From: Primula veris
Taxonomy: Eukaryota; Streptophyta; Magnoliopsida; Ericales; Primulaceae
Assembly (NCBI GenBank): GCA_963682055.1
Contig: OY821741.1
Location: forward strand, 21,336,711 to 21,400,710
Direction: 5' to 3'
Length of the DNA: 64,000 nucleotides
Part shown: positions 9,877-18,908 of the stretch, one piece after another
Numbering within the stretch: position 1 is the stretch's first letter
How the letters are laid out: every line of letters begins with the position of its first letter
The notes under the pieces: model-generated
Seen by the model: the letters and a program-made list of their open reading frames with translations, nothing else
What the model was told of the DNA's origin: nothing
Databases searched by the model: none
Translations under genes and position numbers: made by a program

Positions 9877-9887
9877 AATTTTTTATA
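9877..9887 (-). promoter_or_regulatory. TATA-like box for antisense ORF a
   Basis: TATAAAAAATT on the minus strand about 110 bp before the ATG at 9771, followed by a CT-rich leader. It sits in simple-sequence DNA, so it could be fortuitous. Confidence 0.4.
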
Positions 9888-9923
9888 CAAGCTACAAAGA
9901 AAACGACAAAACAAGCTACTTTA

Positions 9924-12900
9924 TTACTCCGACAACCCCTCAACAGACGCCGAAGTCTCTACTACATCGGCAAAATGAATATCTCGCAATGAATTAATTT
10001 GCGTCCCCAAACGCTCACGAATGACCGCCTCGATTCGGTTCAAGGCGACAGTGGTTTCAGTTACCCCGGCCTTCGCATCAACCATGCGCTCTGCCCGGGA
10101 TACACCACTCATTCCTTTTATATGCTCAAGCACCTCTAAAGCGCGAGCTCGGGCCCAATACGCTTTGGCAAAGGATAGCAGCAGGTCCGCGTCCTCGAAA
10201 ACGGCCCCAAGGACCAAGTTCAAGCTCGTCACACGACCTCGGGCTTCATCACGAGAACGTCGTAGGGCACCGAGAAGTTCCTTCGCTTTACCCTTGTTTG
10301 CCGTATAATGGGCGGTCTTTTTACTAAATTTCTCTCCCAAATCACGTAACCGAATCGCCAAGTTGAAAATATGAATATTCAGACCCTCGATTTCCTGACA
10401 AGCACAAGTCAATTTCGCGGTAAGGGACGCCTTAGATCTTTCCAAATCTTCTATTACGTCACCTACACTACGACTAGGCGAGGTCCAGATCACCATGGCA
10501 AGGGGGTTATTTGGTACCTGACAATATTTTGTTTTCACATCCTTCAAAATATGACGACCATCAAAAGAAATTAACCCAAGCAAGCCCAACAGAAATAAAA
10601 CACAGTACCTATGTTATCACTTCCCCAAAAGAATCTGTTTCTAGATACACAAGAGACCAAAAAAAAAATAAAAAAAAAATAAATAAAATAAAATACATAC
10701 TGATAGAAAGATAGTCAAGGTTCCACCTGAGGAGATACTGGTAGGGGCACAACAGTAGCATCCGGTCGAGGAGTGGACGGGTCCGACATAGAGTGAGGAC
10801 GTAGCGCTGTCGAAATTGTCTGTCCCGGTAGCCGAGGAAGCTCTTCTTCACGAAGATTCGCCCAGTCCAAGGGTTTCGGCGGTGCACCATGCGGACACGG
10901 ATACACCAACTCCGACCACGCCCTATCCGACAAAGGAACATTCGCAAAATTGAGCGCCCGCACATGAGCACAGTATACAGAGAAGTTGGCCATCATGGCT
11001 AACTTTGTCCGCTCCTCCGCGTGTGCCGTTTTCAGGGCAGTCACCTTAGCCTTTTCGGCTTCCACGTCCTCTGCCAGGAGCAAGTTCTCCTCCTCTAGTT
11101 CGCCGTACTTAACGACCATGCACTCTTTCCGCCCTCAATTTATCGACATCCTCGGTCAGGTGCAGAAAGTCCACCGACAGCTTGTCATAATTCTCGCCCA
11201 GGGTTTTATTCGCGGCGACCAATTTCTCTTTCTCGACCTCGAAAGCCGCAAGCAGATCCTTTATCTTCTGCTCGTTCTCCTCGACTATGGCGTTCTTCTC
11301 GGCCACCAGCTTCTCTTTCTCAGCCCCTAGAGCTCCCAGCTGATCCCGTAGCGCCACGGTACTCAAAGCAATCTGCACTTCAAAACATTAGATTCCAAAC
11401 AGAATACAAGTACCAGACCTATATAGCGAAATACGAGCCCCACGTACCCTCAGCGCATCCACGTGGGCCTGCTCTATAACCGACATTGTAGGTTGAGCAG
11501 CTAGTCTTTCTGCATCCTTGAACACAAGGGGTTTCAGAGCCGTATACCCCATCTTCAAGATTCGCGGTTGCTCCAGCAGCTCACCCCTACATCGGTCAAT
11601 GTAACGGGTCATTGCAACCCCGTCAACCAACACCTTCTCGGATCCATCGAGAGCCTCATCCTCGCCACCCGTCACAACATCATCGGCACTCTCTTCGCCG
11701 CCTTCCATATCCACTTCCTCGACCGCCTCCTCCTCTGGAGCATTAGTCTCAGGGGTCCTGCGTTCGATTACATCCTCTGTACGGCTGGGCGAGATACCAG
11801 ACAGGTTCAACGCGGCCTCGGCAAGGACAGGCGAGACCGCAGGCAGGGTCATCGTCTCCTTCCCCATAGCCACCAGCATGTTGATATGTCCGAACAGGCT
11901 ATCGACCGACCCCTGAAACACAACAATACCCATCGACCGGGCAAGCGCGAGGGTAACCAATGGAGAAGCCAGTAGCTGAAACAAGATAACTAATAAAGCA
12001 AAGCACTAGCGAACAAACCGATAACCAAAAGACAAGAAAATCATAATACATATACACATACCTCGCCCGGCGCAGAGGCATCCTCGGCGGTATCCCCTTC
12101 GGCGGCAGCAACCGCCCCCTCGCCCGAGCCAACGATATCAGCCTCCTCGGTAACCGATGTATCGGTTCCCCTGGCCCTCTTCCTTACTCCACCAACAGGG
12201 TCAGACGCATGACGCTTAGACCGAACGAGCTTCTTCCCGAGCCGAGCAGCACTTCGAGCCCGGACCACTTTCAAGAACTCTTCCTCGGGCTTTTTGGGGA
12301 TCTCGGGCGCAGGATTCCCCTTGGTCACCGACCCCATAGGGTACCCGAGCAGCACCGGAGCAGTACGACTCACCGGATCCGGCGTCGGTCCCGGCCCCCA
12401 CCATTTCCAAAGAGCTAACAGAGCCTCCACATTGGGAGCGCCGAGGTCGGGCATAGGGGGAGCGTTGGTGGCCGGTCCAGGAATCTGGTGTCCCGGACAG
12501 CCCCATTCACCAGAAGCTATCACGATACCAAGATTGCGCTCTTTGTTGGTATCCGGCAAACCGATAACAAGCCGGCAATAGGTACGCTGGGTTTTCAGAT
12601 ACGAGCTGCGACGCTCAAAGCTCAGACTGTAGACTCCGAAGACGTCCTTCAATTCAATCGGTATTCCGGCCAACTCCGATAACCTTTGAATACCGTTCAG
12701 CGTACGGTAACCATTCAAGGCCAGTTGGGCTGGAGCAATCTGGACGGCCTCAAAGAACGAAGCCACCCAGTTTGTAAAAGGAAGTCGAAGACCCCCAGTA
12801 AAAAATGCCGAAGAGCGCACGGCCACCTCGCCGGCAGGAACAAATCCCAGCACCTCCTCGTCAGAAATAGGAAGCCGGATATGTATGTTGTCAGGTATTC

Positions 12901-13215
12901 TGGCAAGCTCCTTAAAATCCTTTTCTACGAATGTGCCAACTTGGGCCACACTTTGGCTCAGAATTTCCTATCCAAACATCATCAAAAGTCCATCAATATA
13001 CTAACCAAATACACAAACAAGAACCACATCAATATAACGAGCGCCACCACCCCCCCCCCCCCCCACTCGCATTAACCAGATACATAAGAATCATCAGACA
13101 TATAGAGATAACCTGAACCATATACCAACGCCACACCTATGACCACAACGACAAATCAAATACAACTCCTAAAAAAGGGAAGGGGGGAGAACGAAAAATC
13201 ACTTACAGTAATCAT
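9924..13215 (-). CDS. Spliced antisense gene: PF04195-like 'putative gypsy-type transposon' protein
   Basis: Proposed five-exon model: 13215-13207 (M-I-T), 12967-12062, 11975-11448, 11372-10727 and 10517-9924. All introns are GT...AG (donors gtaagt, gtatgt, gtacgt, gtggaa; 75-239 nt) and all are phase 0, which supports the joins. Exon 2 opens with the globular domain found in antisense ORFs of Tat elements (Pfam 'putative gypsy type transposon'): LRLPFTNWVASFF, then IAPAQLALNGYRTLNG and ELKDVFGVYSL. Exon 3 is acidic. Exons 4 and 5 are coiled coil (ELEEENLLLAEDVEAEKAKV; RARALEVLEHIKGM). In exon 4 the frame changes near 11110-11135, explained by a one-base loss, so the gene is broken as read. 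The end TAATAAA combines the stop with a poly(A)-like signal. The model predicts about 890 residues. Function is unknown; it is probably expressed from its own promoter near 13.3-13.5 kb. Confidence 0.72.
13050..13064. repeat. 15-bp poly-C tract inside first intron of antisense gene
   Basis: Fifteen consecutive C on the plus strand, within the 239-nt proposed intron 12968-13206. Confidence 0.9.
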
Positions 13216-13933
13216 TATGAGCAAGCAAGCGCGAACCGCAGCTAGTCTTCCAACAAAACCACGAAACCCTAGATCAAGCGGCCGAACTCTTTTCCTTTTT
13301 GGCGGGAAGAATATGCTTTAGAGAGAGAGATATTTTCTTCAGCAAATTCTGTGATAAAAATAAAAAAGGATTACTTGGCACAGTAGAAAGGAGTGGAGTC
13401 ACAAAAAGAATAAAATAATAACCGTCCTTTCGTGTAACAGAGGTTTACCTTTTTTCCAACCATACAAAAGTCAACAACCGCTGCTATTTTTAACATATAA
13501 ACGCTCCAGATTTCGCCACGTCAGCGCGTATCCCACTACCCAAGGCAGTTCACATCATTACACCTAAATAAACAGCCAGTGGACCCTACCACGAAAAGCT
13601 TTCCACATACGCTACCACTATTATCACACCGAGAATGTCCCCCGATTAAAGTTCCTCGACGCCAAACCAATTCTTACCCAAAGGGCACACCGAACAAGGT
13701 GGACGAAGACCGTTTCTAGCTTGACGGCAGGGAGCATCAAGTCTACCAACGCTCTCCGGGGGGATAACCGGGCATATTGTTCGGTGTATGCTGAGGGACA
13801 TCAAATGATATCAACATAAAAGAGTGAAGCAAACAGGAAATAAAATAGGACAGAATCAAGTGCAAGACAAGTTTTATTCATCCACAAAGGGGGAAACACA
13901 AACAATACAACAGAAAAAGAAAATACACCCATC
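13216..13933. other. Leader/promoter region of spliced antisense gene and downstream spacer
   Basis: On the minus strand the presumed 5' leader carries CTAGGGTTT (plus-strand telo box AAACCCTAG, 13264-13272), common in leaders of plant genes. A weak TATATG lies at about 13494-13499. There is no coding region. The poly(A)-like AATAAA for the next antisense gene is at 13873-13878. Confidence 0.45.
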
Positions 13934-14268
13934 CTACTTTTTCGAACTATCCCCCATAGCAACATCCCTCTTCGCCAAAAGTTCCTAGAAATCGCCATCT
14001 CAGCCTGTTTCAAGGCGTAAGACTGAGACTCGCATTTTTGCTCGGCCTTGAAACGAGCAGTGCCCTCCTCGTCCCAATATTGTTTAAACCTCCTCGCTTC
14101 AGTCCGAGCACACATGAGATCATGTTTCAGCCATGACATCTCAATTTCTTTTAGTTGAAGAGGAGTCAAATCCTCCTCCCCAAAGCCAGGGGGACGAGGT
14201 AGCAAAAAGGTAGGCTCCTCTTCCATAAGGGCTTTCTTTTTGGAGGCAGACCTAGTGATGGGAGCCAT
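13934..14268 (-). pseudogene. Antisense small coiled-coil protein c, frameshifted
   Basis: The ATG at 14266-14268 (MAPITRSASKKK) starts a charged, helical protein resembling its neighbours in size (about 110 aa) and layout: a short Ser/Thr-rich head, then a Lys/Glu/Arg-rich coiled coil. Near 13977-13980 (a four-A run on the plus strand) the frame shifts. One base over, it ends LAKRDVAMGDSSKK and stops at TAG (13934-13936), matching the Ser/Lys endings of the ORFs at 17130 and 17771. Read straight through, it would instead acquire a hydrophobic tail to 13801 that looks non-coding. A TATA box is at 14349-14357 and an AATAAA is about 56 bp past the stop. Confidence 0.6.
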
Positions 14269-14348
14269 CTCACGCAAAAGCAAGCTAGAAGCAAATTATA
14301 AAACAAGAAAGAGGTAGAAATTGGTAATGAGATACAGGCAATAGGGAG

Positions 14349-14357
14349 CATTTATAG
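14349..14357 (-). promoter_or_regulatory. TATA box of antisense gene c
   Basis: CTATAAATG followed by CTCCC on the minus strand, about 85 bp before the ATG at 14268. A similar TATA plus GCTCCC context precedes gene g (18142-18151). Confidence 0.55.
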
Positions 14358-14497
14358 AGAATCAAAAGGCACAAAGTACGAAGCGTTACAATGGTTCACA
14401 AGACAGGCACGAGATACGAAAAGATACAACTGATTCATCAAATACAGAAGATAAAACAAATTGCAAAAGGGGAAATACATAAGAAAACCAGCCCAAT

Positions 14498-14974
14498 CTA
14501 AGGATCAATGGGTGGAAAAACCGAACTGCCAGACCGAGAGAAAGCAAAACGAGCAGAACAATTCAACCAAGCTTGGTAGGAATCGTTCACGGCGACCAAA
14601 TTGTCATTCTCCGAGGAGAGCCTGTTGTTTTCCGTAGTAAAAACCCTGACGCGCTCCACGAGCCGAGCATTCTTTACCATTATGCTAGCTAGGCCTTGAG
14701 GAGAGTCGTCAAACTCATCTTGAGAATGGTCCCAAATCTCCTCGGCATCATACCAGGAGTTGGCCAGATGGTTTCTCTGTAACAAGTGATCGAGCTGGCG
14801 ACTCAGTGCCGAAATCTCGGTCCACTTCACCGTCTCTTCGGGAAAAGAGCCGAACAAGCTCAAGGCCAGAACGCCATACTCTTTCTCAAGCATTGCCATC
14901 CGACGGCGGACCCGAGATACCTCAGTGTCCAAGCCCTTCATCTGAGCAGGATATCTAACCACAGGTCCAGACAT
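14498..14974 (-). CDS. Antisense coiled-coil protein d (158 aa)
   Basis: Complete frame from ATG (14972-14974) to stop (14498). It begins MSGP, like gene e. Residues about 10-35 and 95-140 have coiled-coil character (ARLVERVRVFTTENNRLSSE). The middle is acidic (DHSQDEFDDSP). No known domain or catalytic residues are visible. A TATA-like CTATAAGTA lies at 15071-15079, about 100 bp upstream. Confidence 0.62.
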   Translation of the reverse strand: MSGPVVRYPAQMKGLDTEVSRVRRRMAMLEKEYGVLALSLFGSFPEETVKWTEISALSRQLDHLLQRNHLANSWYDAEEIWDHSQDEFDDSPQGLASIMVKNARLVERVRVFTTENNRLSSENDNLVAVNDSYQAWLNCSARFAFSRSGSSVFPPIDP

Positions 14975-15070
14975 TCTGGGAAATTGTTATAGTACGGAAG
15001 AAAATAAAGGGCTGAGGGGGAGAGAAGCAAAAAGAAAAAAGAGATGATAATCTACCAAAGAAAAGAAAAG

Positions 15071-15079
15071 TACTTATAG
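15071..15079 (-). promoter_or_regulatory. TATA-like box of antisense gene d
   Basis: CTATAAGTA on the minus strand, about 100 bp before the ATG at 14974. Confidence 0.4.
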
Positions 15080-15309
15080 AACGGAGGGAGCATGCATATT
15101 CCTGACCTACTAGGGAGCATGCACCTATATTCGACAGTGATGGGGACGTCTACTGATATCTGATACGACAATACAGAAGGAAATAAAGACGAGATATTCA
15201 AAGATCTAGCTTCCAGACAAACAACAAACCATAGGCGCAATATAAAAAAAAAAGTGCAAAAATAAAGGGGCAAAAATACTTTTCATTAATGAAGATGGAA
15301 TACATCATT

Positions 15310-15420
15310 GTTCATTACATCAAAGGACAATATTACATCGAGGTCTATTACATCAAGGTCTATTACATCCGAAAAGAAAATCTGTTACATCCGAGATAAA
15401 GACCTATTACATCCGAGAAG
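15310..15420. repeat. Short 'ctattacat(c)' repeats
   Basis: At least six imperfect copies of a 15-18 bp phrase built on tattacatc plus a purine spacer (caaggtc, cgaggtc, cgaaaag). Confidence 0.6.
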
Positions 15421-15499
15421 AGCTAGTACAGAAGATCAGGCAAAGAAGATCGACTATATCAGCTGACCAAGTGAGCAGGAAACGCCAAAAAGAAAAAGT

Positions 15500-16105
15500 A
15501 AGAATAAAGAGAAAGGAAAAGAAGAAGAGTGCAAGAAACGAAGTGATAAGAAAGAAGAGTCGAAAAGAGAAATGACAAAAACCCTAGATGTAACACAAAA
15601 CCCTTAGGATCACAGGGCTGATTGTTACATCATAGTGGTGCAAAAAAGAAGAAAAAGAAAAAGAGTGATGGGAGAGAAGATGAAGAAAAAGAAAGAGGAG
15701 GCACAGAAGAAAAACAGATAAGAAGAAGAGAAAGAAATGAGGGAAACTGAGAAATGAAAAGAAGAAAAACAAAGACCTAGGAAAAGATAGTAAGAAGAAA
15801 GAGAAAGGAAAAGAAGAAGAGTGCAAGAGAACAAAAGGGGAAGAAAGTGGAGGGAACAGAAGTGAAAAGCAAGAAGAGGAAAAGAAAAACGACAAAAACC
15901 CTAGATGTAACACAAAACCCTTAGGATCACAGGGCTGATTATTACATCGTAGTGGTGCAAAAAAAAAAGATGAAGAAAAAAGAAAGAGAAAGAGCAGAGG
16001 AAGAAGAAATGAAGGAAACAGACAAATAAAAAGGACGTAAAAGAAACAAAACAAAAAGAAGAAAAAGAAAGACCTAGGAAAAGATAGTAAGAAGAAAATG
16101 GAGGA
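15500..16105. repeat. Imperfect tandem duplication, about 300-320 bp, purine-rich
   Basis: Two copies share gagaaaggaaaagaagaag (about 15508 and 15798), then aaaaaccctagatgtaacac (about 15577 and 15896), caaaacccttaggatcacag, and gacctaggaaaagatagtaa (about 15774 and 16071). Varying spacing shows indels in the AG-rich filler. No ORF on either strand is believable; the long minus-strand Phe/Ser/Leu-rich frame (15584-16054) comes from the purine bias. Confidence 0.8.
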
Positions 16106-16197
16106 TAGAGAGAAGAGAGACTGAAAAAGTATAGAAAGAAAAGAGATGGGAAAAGATGGGGAAAAGCAGAGAGAGATAAAAAAAAGAAGGGGGAAGG

Positions 16198-16491
16198 TTA
16201 GGGGGAAGTCGATTGGTATCGATGAGAGGGCCCGGCAGAGACATCCCTGTCCCTCAGTGTCGGGTTCCCCCTTAGCACCTCATTCTCTTCGACTAGAGCC
16301 TGACGAGCACGTCGGCTATAAGCCAGTTCGGATCTTAGCCAAGTTAATTCCCGAACCATCTCGGTATGGTGATAACGCATCACCTTCAATTCCTCCTCGG
16401 TATCCCTCAACAGCCTTTGTACATGGCTATAAGAGGCTTCAAAAGCCTCGACTTGCAAAGCTAATGTTGATGGAGTGAAAGGACCAGACAT
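16198..16491 (-). CDS. Antisense small coiled-coil protein e (97 aa)
   Basis: The start is taken as ATG 16489-16491 (MSGPFTPST), because the in-frame extension upstream (to 16563) is hydrophobic and lies between the TATA box and this ATG. The body is an almost continuous amphipathic helix (RLLRDTEEELKVMRYHH, then RRARQALVEENEVLR), ending in a Ser/Pro-rich tail. It is similar in plan to the neighbouring ORFs. Function unknown. Confidence 0.62.
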   Translation of the reverse strand: MSGPFTPSTLALQVEAFEASYSHVQRLLRDTEEELKVMRYHHTEMVRELTWLRSELAYSRRARQALVEENEVLRGNPTLRDRDVSAGPSHRYQSTSP

Positions 16492-16573
16492 CTTAGGGAA
16501 ATTATAAGATGAGGGTCTATATATGGGGGAAAATAATATGATGAGAATTGTGGATGTAACCATGCTGTAAGCA

Positions 16574-16584
16574 GGTATTTATAG
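16574..16584 (-). promoter_or_regulatory. TATA box of antisense gene e
   Basis: CTATAAATACC on the minus strand, about 85 bp before the ATG at 16491. Confidence 0.55.
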
Positions 16585-17060
16585 ATCAATTAGATGAGGG
16601 CTGGTATTGAGAGTCGCAACCGTTCGCCAATGGGTACTAAGAAGCGATGGCAATTAAAAGATGTCTGTTCAAGAAAAAACGTTTGAATTCCCCAAAGGTT
16701 CTAAAAAAGCGTGAGTAATTAAAAGCCACTCTTGTTCACAAAACGCTTGGATTCTTACCAATATTTAAAGAGGGCAAGTAATAATGGCATTGAAACATGC
16801 GTCATTTCTGGGGAAAGGCATTAGGCTCAAATAAATATCTAAGATCTTTTGCACAGAGATCAAGAAAACTCTGGTGAATAAGATTTTTATGCACAGGGCT
16901 CAAGAAATCCTATTGGTCCCCAGATATAAAGAGTAAGAAGGTCCACTGGATAAGGTCAAACGCTAGGCCCAAGAAAAAGCATTGATGAGGCCATAAGCGT
17001 GCGCAGTCAAAATAAATTGCATCGGAAAAGTAATTCAGATATAAACAAGAGAAAGATGTC
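16585..17060. other. Spacer between antisense genes e and f
   Basis: No ORF of note on either strand. The region contains several imperfect 'caagaaa...ctgg' phrases and ends at the poly(A)-like signal of gene f. Confidence 0.5.
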
Positions 17061-17066
17061 TTTATT
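17061..17066 (-). terminator. Poly(A)-like signal of antisense gene f
   Basis: AATAAA on the minus strand about 65 bp after the stop at 17130, preceded by TTGTAT-type U-rich elements. Confidence 0.45.
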
Positions 17067-17129
17067 GATTGATTGGTACTTCGTTACAGAAGAAGAAATA
17101 AAAGGAAATACAATGAAAAAACAATAAAA

Positions 17130-17468
17130 TCATTTCGTGGAAGGGCCCGCTTCGTCATTTGGTTTCCACTTCGACCGAGCATACACTTCCTTAAGGGCCA
17201 GTTTGTAAGCCCTCTTGGAAGCAAGTTGCCTATCTCTGGAGGCCTCGAGCTCTTTGATCCGAGCACGAGCGCGAATACTGTCGAGCAAAGACCTCTGATG
17301 CTCCTTCTCCAGGGCATCCAATCGCTCGTCTAGTTCGGCGGCCCGACGAGCTACCACCGACAACCTGGCAACCCTCTTCTCTAGATAACGCACCTTCTGA
17401 ACTTCCTCTTTAAGACGAGCAACGTATTCAGGAAGGTTGTCACCATAGTTTTCAAGAGGAAAAGCCAT
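17130..17468 (-). CDS. Antisense small coiled-coil protein f (112 aa), paralogue of g
   Basis: ATG 17466-17468 (MAFPLENYGDNLPEY) is preferred over an upstream in-frame Met at 17546, because a TATA box lies between the two. From residue about 12 it is a continuous coiled coil rich in Arg/Glu/Leu (ARLKEEVQKVRYLEKRVARL). Its C-terminus SKRAYKLALKEVYARSK and final ...STK closely match gene g (AKRAYKLAFKELHARSK, ...SSSK), so the two are paralogues arisen by duplication. No known domain. Confidence 0.7.
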   Translation of the reverse strand: MAFPLENYGDNLPEYVARLKEEVQKVRYLEKRVARLSVVARRAAELDERLDALEKEHQRSLLDSIRARARIKELEASRDRQLASKRAYKLALKEVYARSKWKPNDEAGPSTK

Positions 17469-17514
17469 TTGGTCGTTAATAAAGAATGAATTACATAAAG
17501 AATACTGGGACAGT

Positions 17515-17523
17515 CCTTTTATA
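17515..17523 (-). promoter_or_regulatory. TATA box of antisense gene f
   Basis: TATAAAAGG on the minus strand, about 50 bp before the ATG at 17468: a near-consensus plant TATA box at a plausible distance for a short leader. Confidence 0.6.
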
Positions 17524-17684
17524 GGAAGAAACAAGGAGTAGATCAAAGGTCATCTCGAAGAAATACAACCTCGTGAACTTCCCAAGAGCATTTACGGCAA
17601 ATTAACCACAGTTCCAAATCCAATTAAAGTCATCCAAAAAGACATCAAGAAGATAAACAGACAGGAACAAGGAAAGGGAAATAT

Positions 17685-17690
17685 TTTATT
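17685..17690 (-). terminator. Poly(A)-like signal of antisense gene g
   Basis: AATAAA (in TTAATAAAAT) on the minus strand about 80 bp after the stop at 17771. Confidence 0.45.
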
Positions 17691-17770
17691 AACTTCAAAA
17701 AACTTCGATTACAACTGAGGAGAATACTCCCCATTCAAGAGAAATTACGACAGAAATTACAAAAGACTAA

Positions 17771-18091
17771 TTATTTCGAGGAAGAGCCTTCTTCATCGTC
17801 ATCCGAACTCGGTTTAGACCGAGCATGCAACTCCTTGAAGGCAAGCTTATAGGCCCTTTTTGCTGCCTTCTGCTTAGCCAGATTAGCCTCGAGCTTCTTT
17901 ATATGCTCGTAAGCCCAATCCCGATCGGCCATCGTCACATGATGATCAGAATCCATGTCAGACAACCTTTTCTTGTAGTCTGAAACCTTGGCCACGAGTT
18001 TCTTATTCGCGGTACGAGATTTCTTGATTTCCGTTTCTAAATATGAAATATAATTAAAGGAGCTCTCACCAGTAGAACCAGAAGAAGCCAT
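17771..18091 (-). CDS. Antisense small coiled-coil protein g (106 aa), paralogue of f
   Basis: Complete frame. A Ser/Gly-rich head (MASSGSTGESS) is followed by a coiled coil (YLETEIKKSRTANKKL; YEHIKKLEANLAKQ), the shared KRAYKLAFKELHARSK block and an acidic/Ser tail (DDDEEGSSSK). This is the antisense gene nearest the 3' LTR, about 240 bp from it. Its TATA box (18142-18151) is outside the LTR. Likely a small dimerising protein; role unknown. Confidence 0.7.
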   Translation of the reverse strand: MASSGSTGESSFNYISYLETEIKKSRTANKKLVAKVSDYKKRLSDMDSDHHVTMADRDWAYEHIKKLEANLAKQKAAKRAYKLAFKELHARSKPSSDDDEEGSSSK

Positions 18092-18141
18092 TATGTCACG
18101 GGCAAATTAGTAGTAAAATGCCTAATTATGAAGGGAGCACA

Positions 18142-18151
18142 CCCCTTTATA
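18142..18151 (-). promoter_or_regulatory. TATA box of antisense gene g
   Basis: TATAAAGGGG followed by TGTGCTCCC on the minus strand, about 55 bp before the ATG at 18091. Confidence 0.58.
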
Positions 18152-18315
18152 GGAGTTTTCCTCGAAGAAAGATATTAGGATAGGAAACATTAAATGTGCC
18201 CCCCTGGGAACCGTCATGAGTCTATTGCGTTTCTCGATGAAGCATTGGGAAAAAAAAGACCGAAGTAACGTTCTCGACAAACCGAGCATGACTCCCCCGA
18301 CATGGAAACCACGCC

Positions 18316-18334
18316 GAGGAAGTCAGGGAGCACT
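18316..18334 (+). other. Polypurine tract region before 3' LTR
   Basis: gaggaagtcagggagcact directly abuts the TGATAG start of the 3' LTR. It is purine-rich but interrupted. It is assigned by position as the plus-strand primer. Confidence 0.55.
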
Positions 18335-18903
18335 TGATAGAACATAAAAATTAGACCCGAATATTCTATTTGGGTAATAATCAACCCACTTTATAAATGG
18401 GTATCCAACGCTTAAATGGGTCGACTCATACTTTTTATAGGAATTGAGGTGTTACTATTAAAAGCCCAAGCCCAATCAAAGGGGGACCCATGTCTGAAAA
18501 ATCCCTGGGATGAAGACATTTGTCAATATCCTAGAAGGCGCAGTTGCCTATAAATAGCCAACTACCCCTCCTAGAAAAGGACCAGAAAATCTATCCAAAA
18601 AATATATAGAGAAGTTGAGAAAAGAGAGAAACTAACCAACGCACACCACTTCTAGAAATAAACCGAGAAAAGACAGCCGAGCACCGAATAAAAGGGGAGA
18701 AAGATCAAGACGAGAGACTAAATAGTCATATCGAGCACAATTGTCAAAACCGAAATACTAGTCCGAGCAAGTGTAATAGTCCGAACAAGGATAATAATCC
18801 GAGCAATAATAAAGATCAGGAAGTGTCATTTATTCACGGTTGATTTACTATTATATCATTGTTGAAAAGCCTAACGCGACCGACCAAAGTTATGGCTTTA
18901 TCA
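18335..18903 (+). repeat. 3' LTR of Tat element (569 bp)
   Basis: Same length as the 5' LTR, differing at about nine sites. It ends TTTATCA and is followed by TSD gtctc (18904-18908). Its TATA copy at 18549-18557 could drive transcription into the flanking DNA. Confidence 0.96.
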
Positions 18904-18908
18904 GTCTC
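18904..18908. repeat. Target site duplication of Tat element (right)
   Basis: gtctc, identical to 1559-1563. Confidence 0.93.

Larger units (their letters stand above)
1564..18903 (+). mobile_element. Ty3/gypsy LTR retrotransposon, Tat lineage, 17.3 kb
   Basis: A complete element by structure: two 569-bp LTRs (TG...CA ends), a 5-bp TSD, a tRNA-Asp-like primer binding site, gag, protease, RT, a degenerate RNase H, a second archaeal-type RNase H and an integrase with a DD35E triad. The dual RNase H, the long region between pol and the 3' LTR, a tandem array there and antisense genes are all known traits of plant Tat/Ogre/Retand-type elements. The LTRs differ at about 9 of 569 positions by eye. 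At the commonly used plant rate of 1.3e-8 per site per year that is roughly 0.6 million years. As read here it is not autonomous: gag has a frame break near 3013-3017, and in-frame stops lie at 6399-6401 and 6702-6704. Confidence 0.96.

Noticed and set aside
15584..16054. 156-codon minus-strand Phe/Ser/Leu frame resembling a membrane protein
   Set aside because: Product of an AG-rich/CT-rich duplicated spacer; no start context, TATA box or homology, unlike the neighbouring antisense genes.
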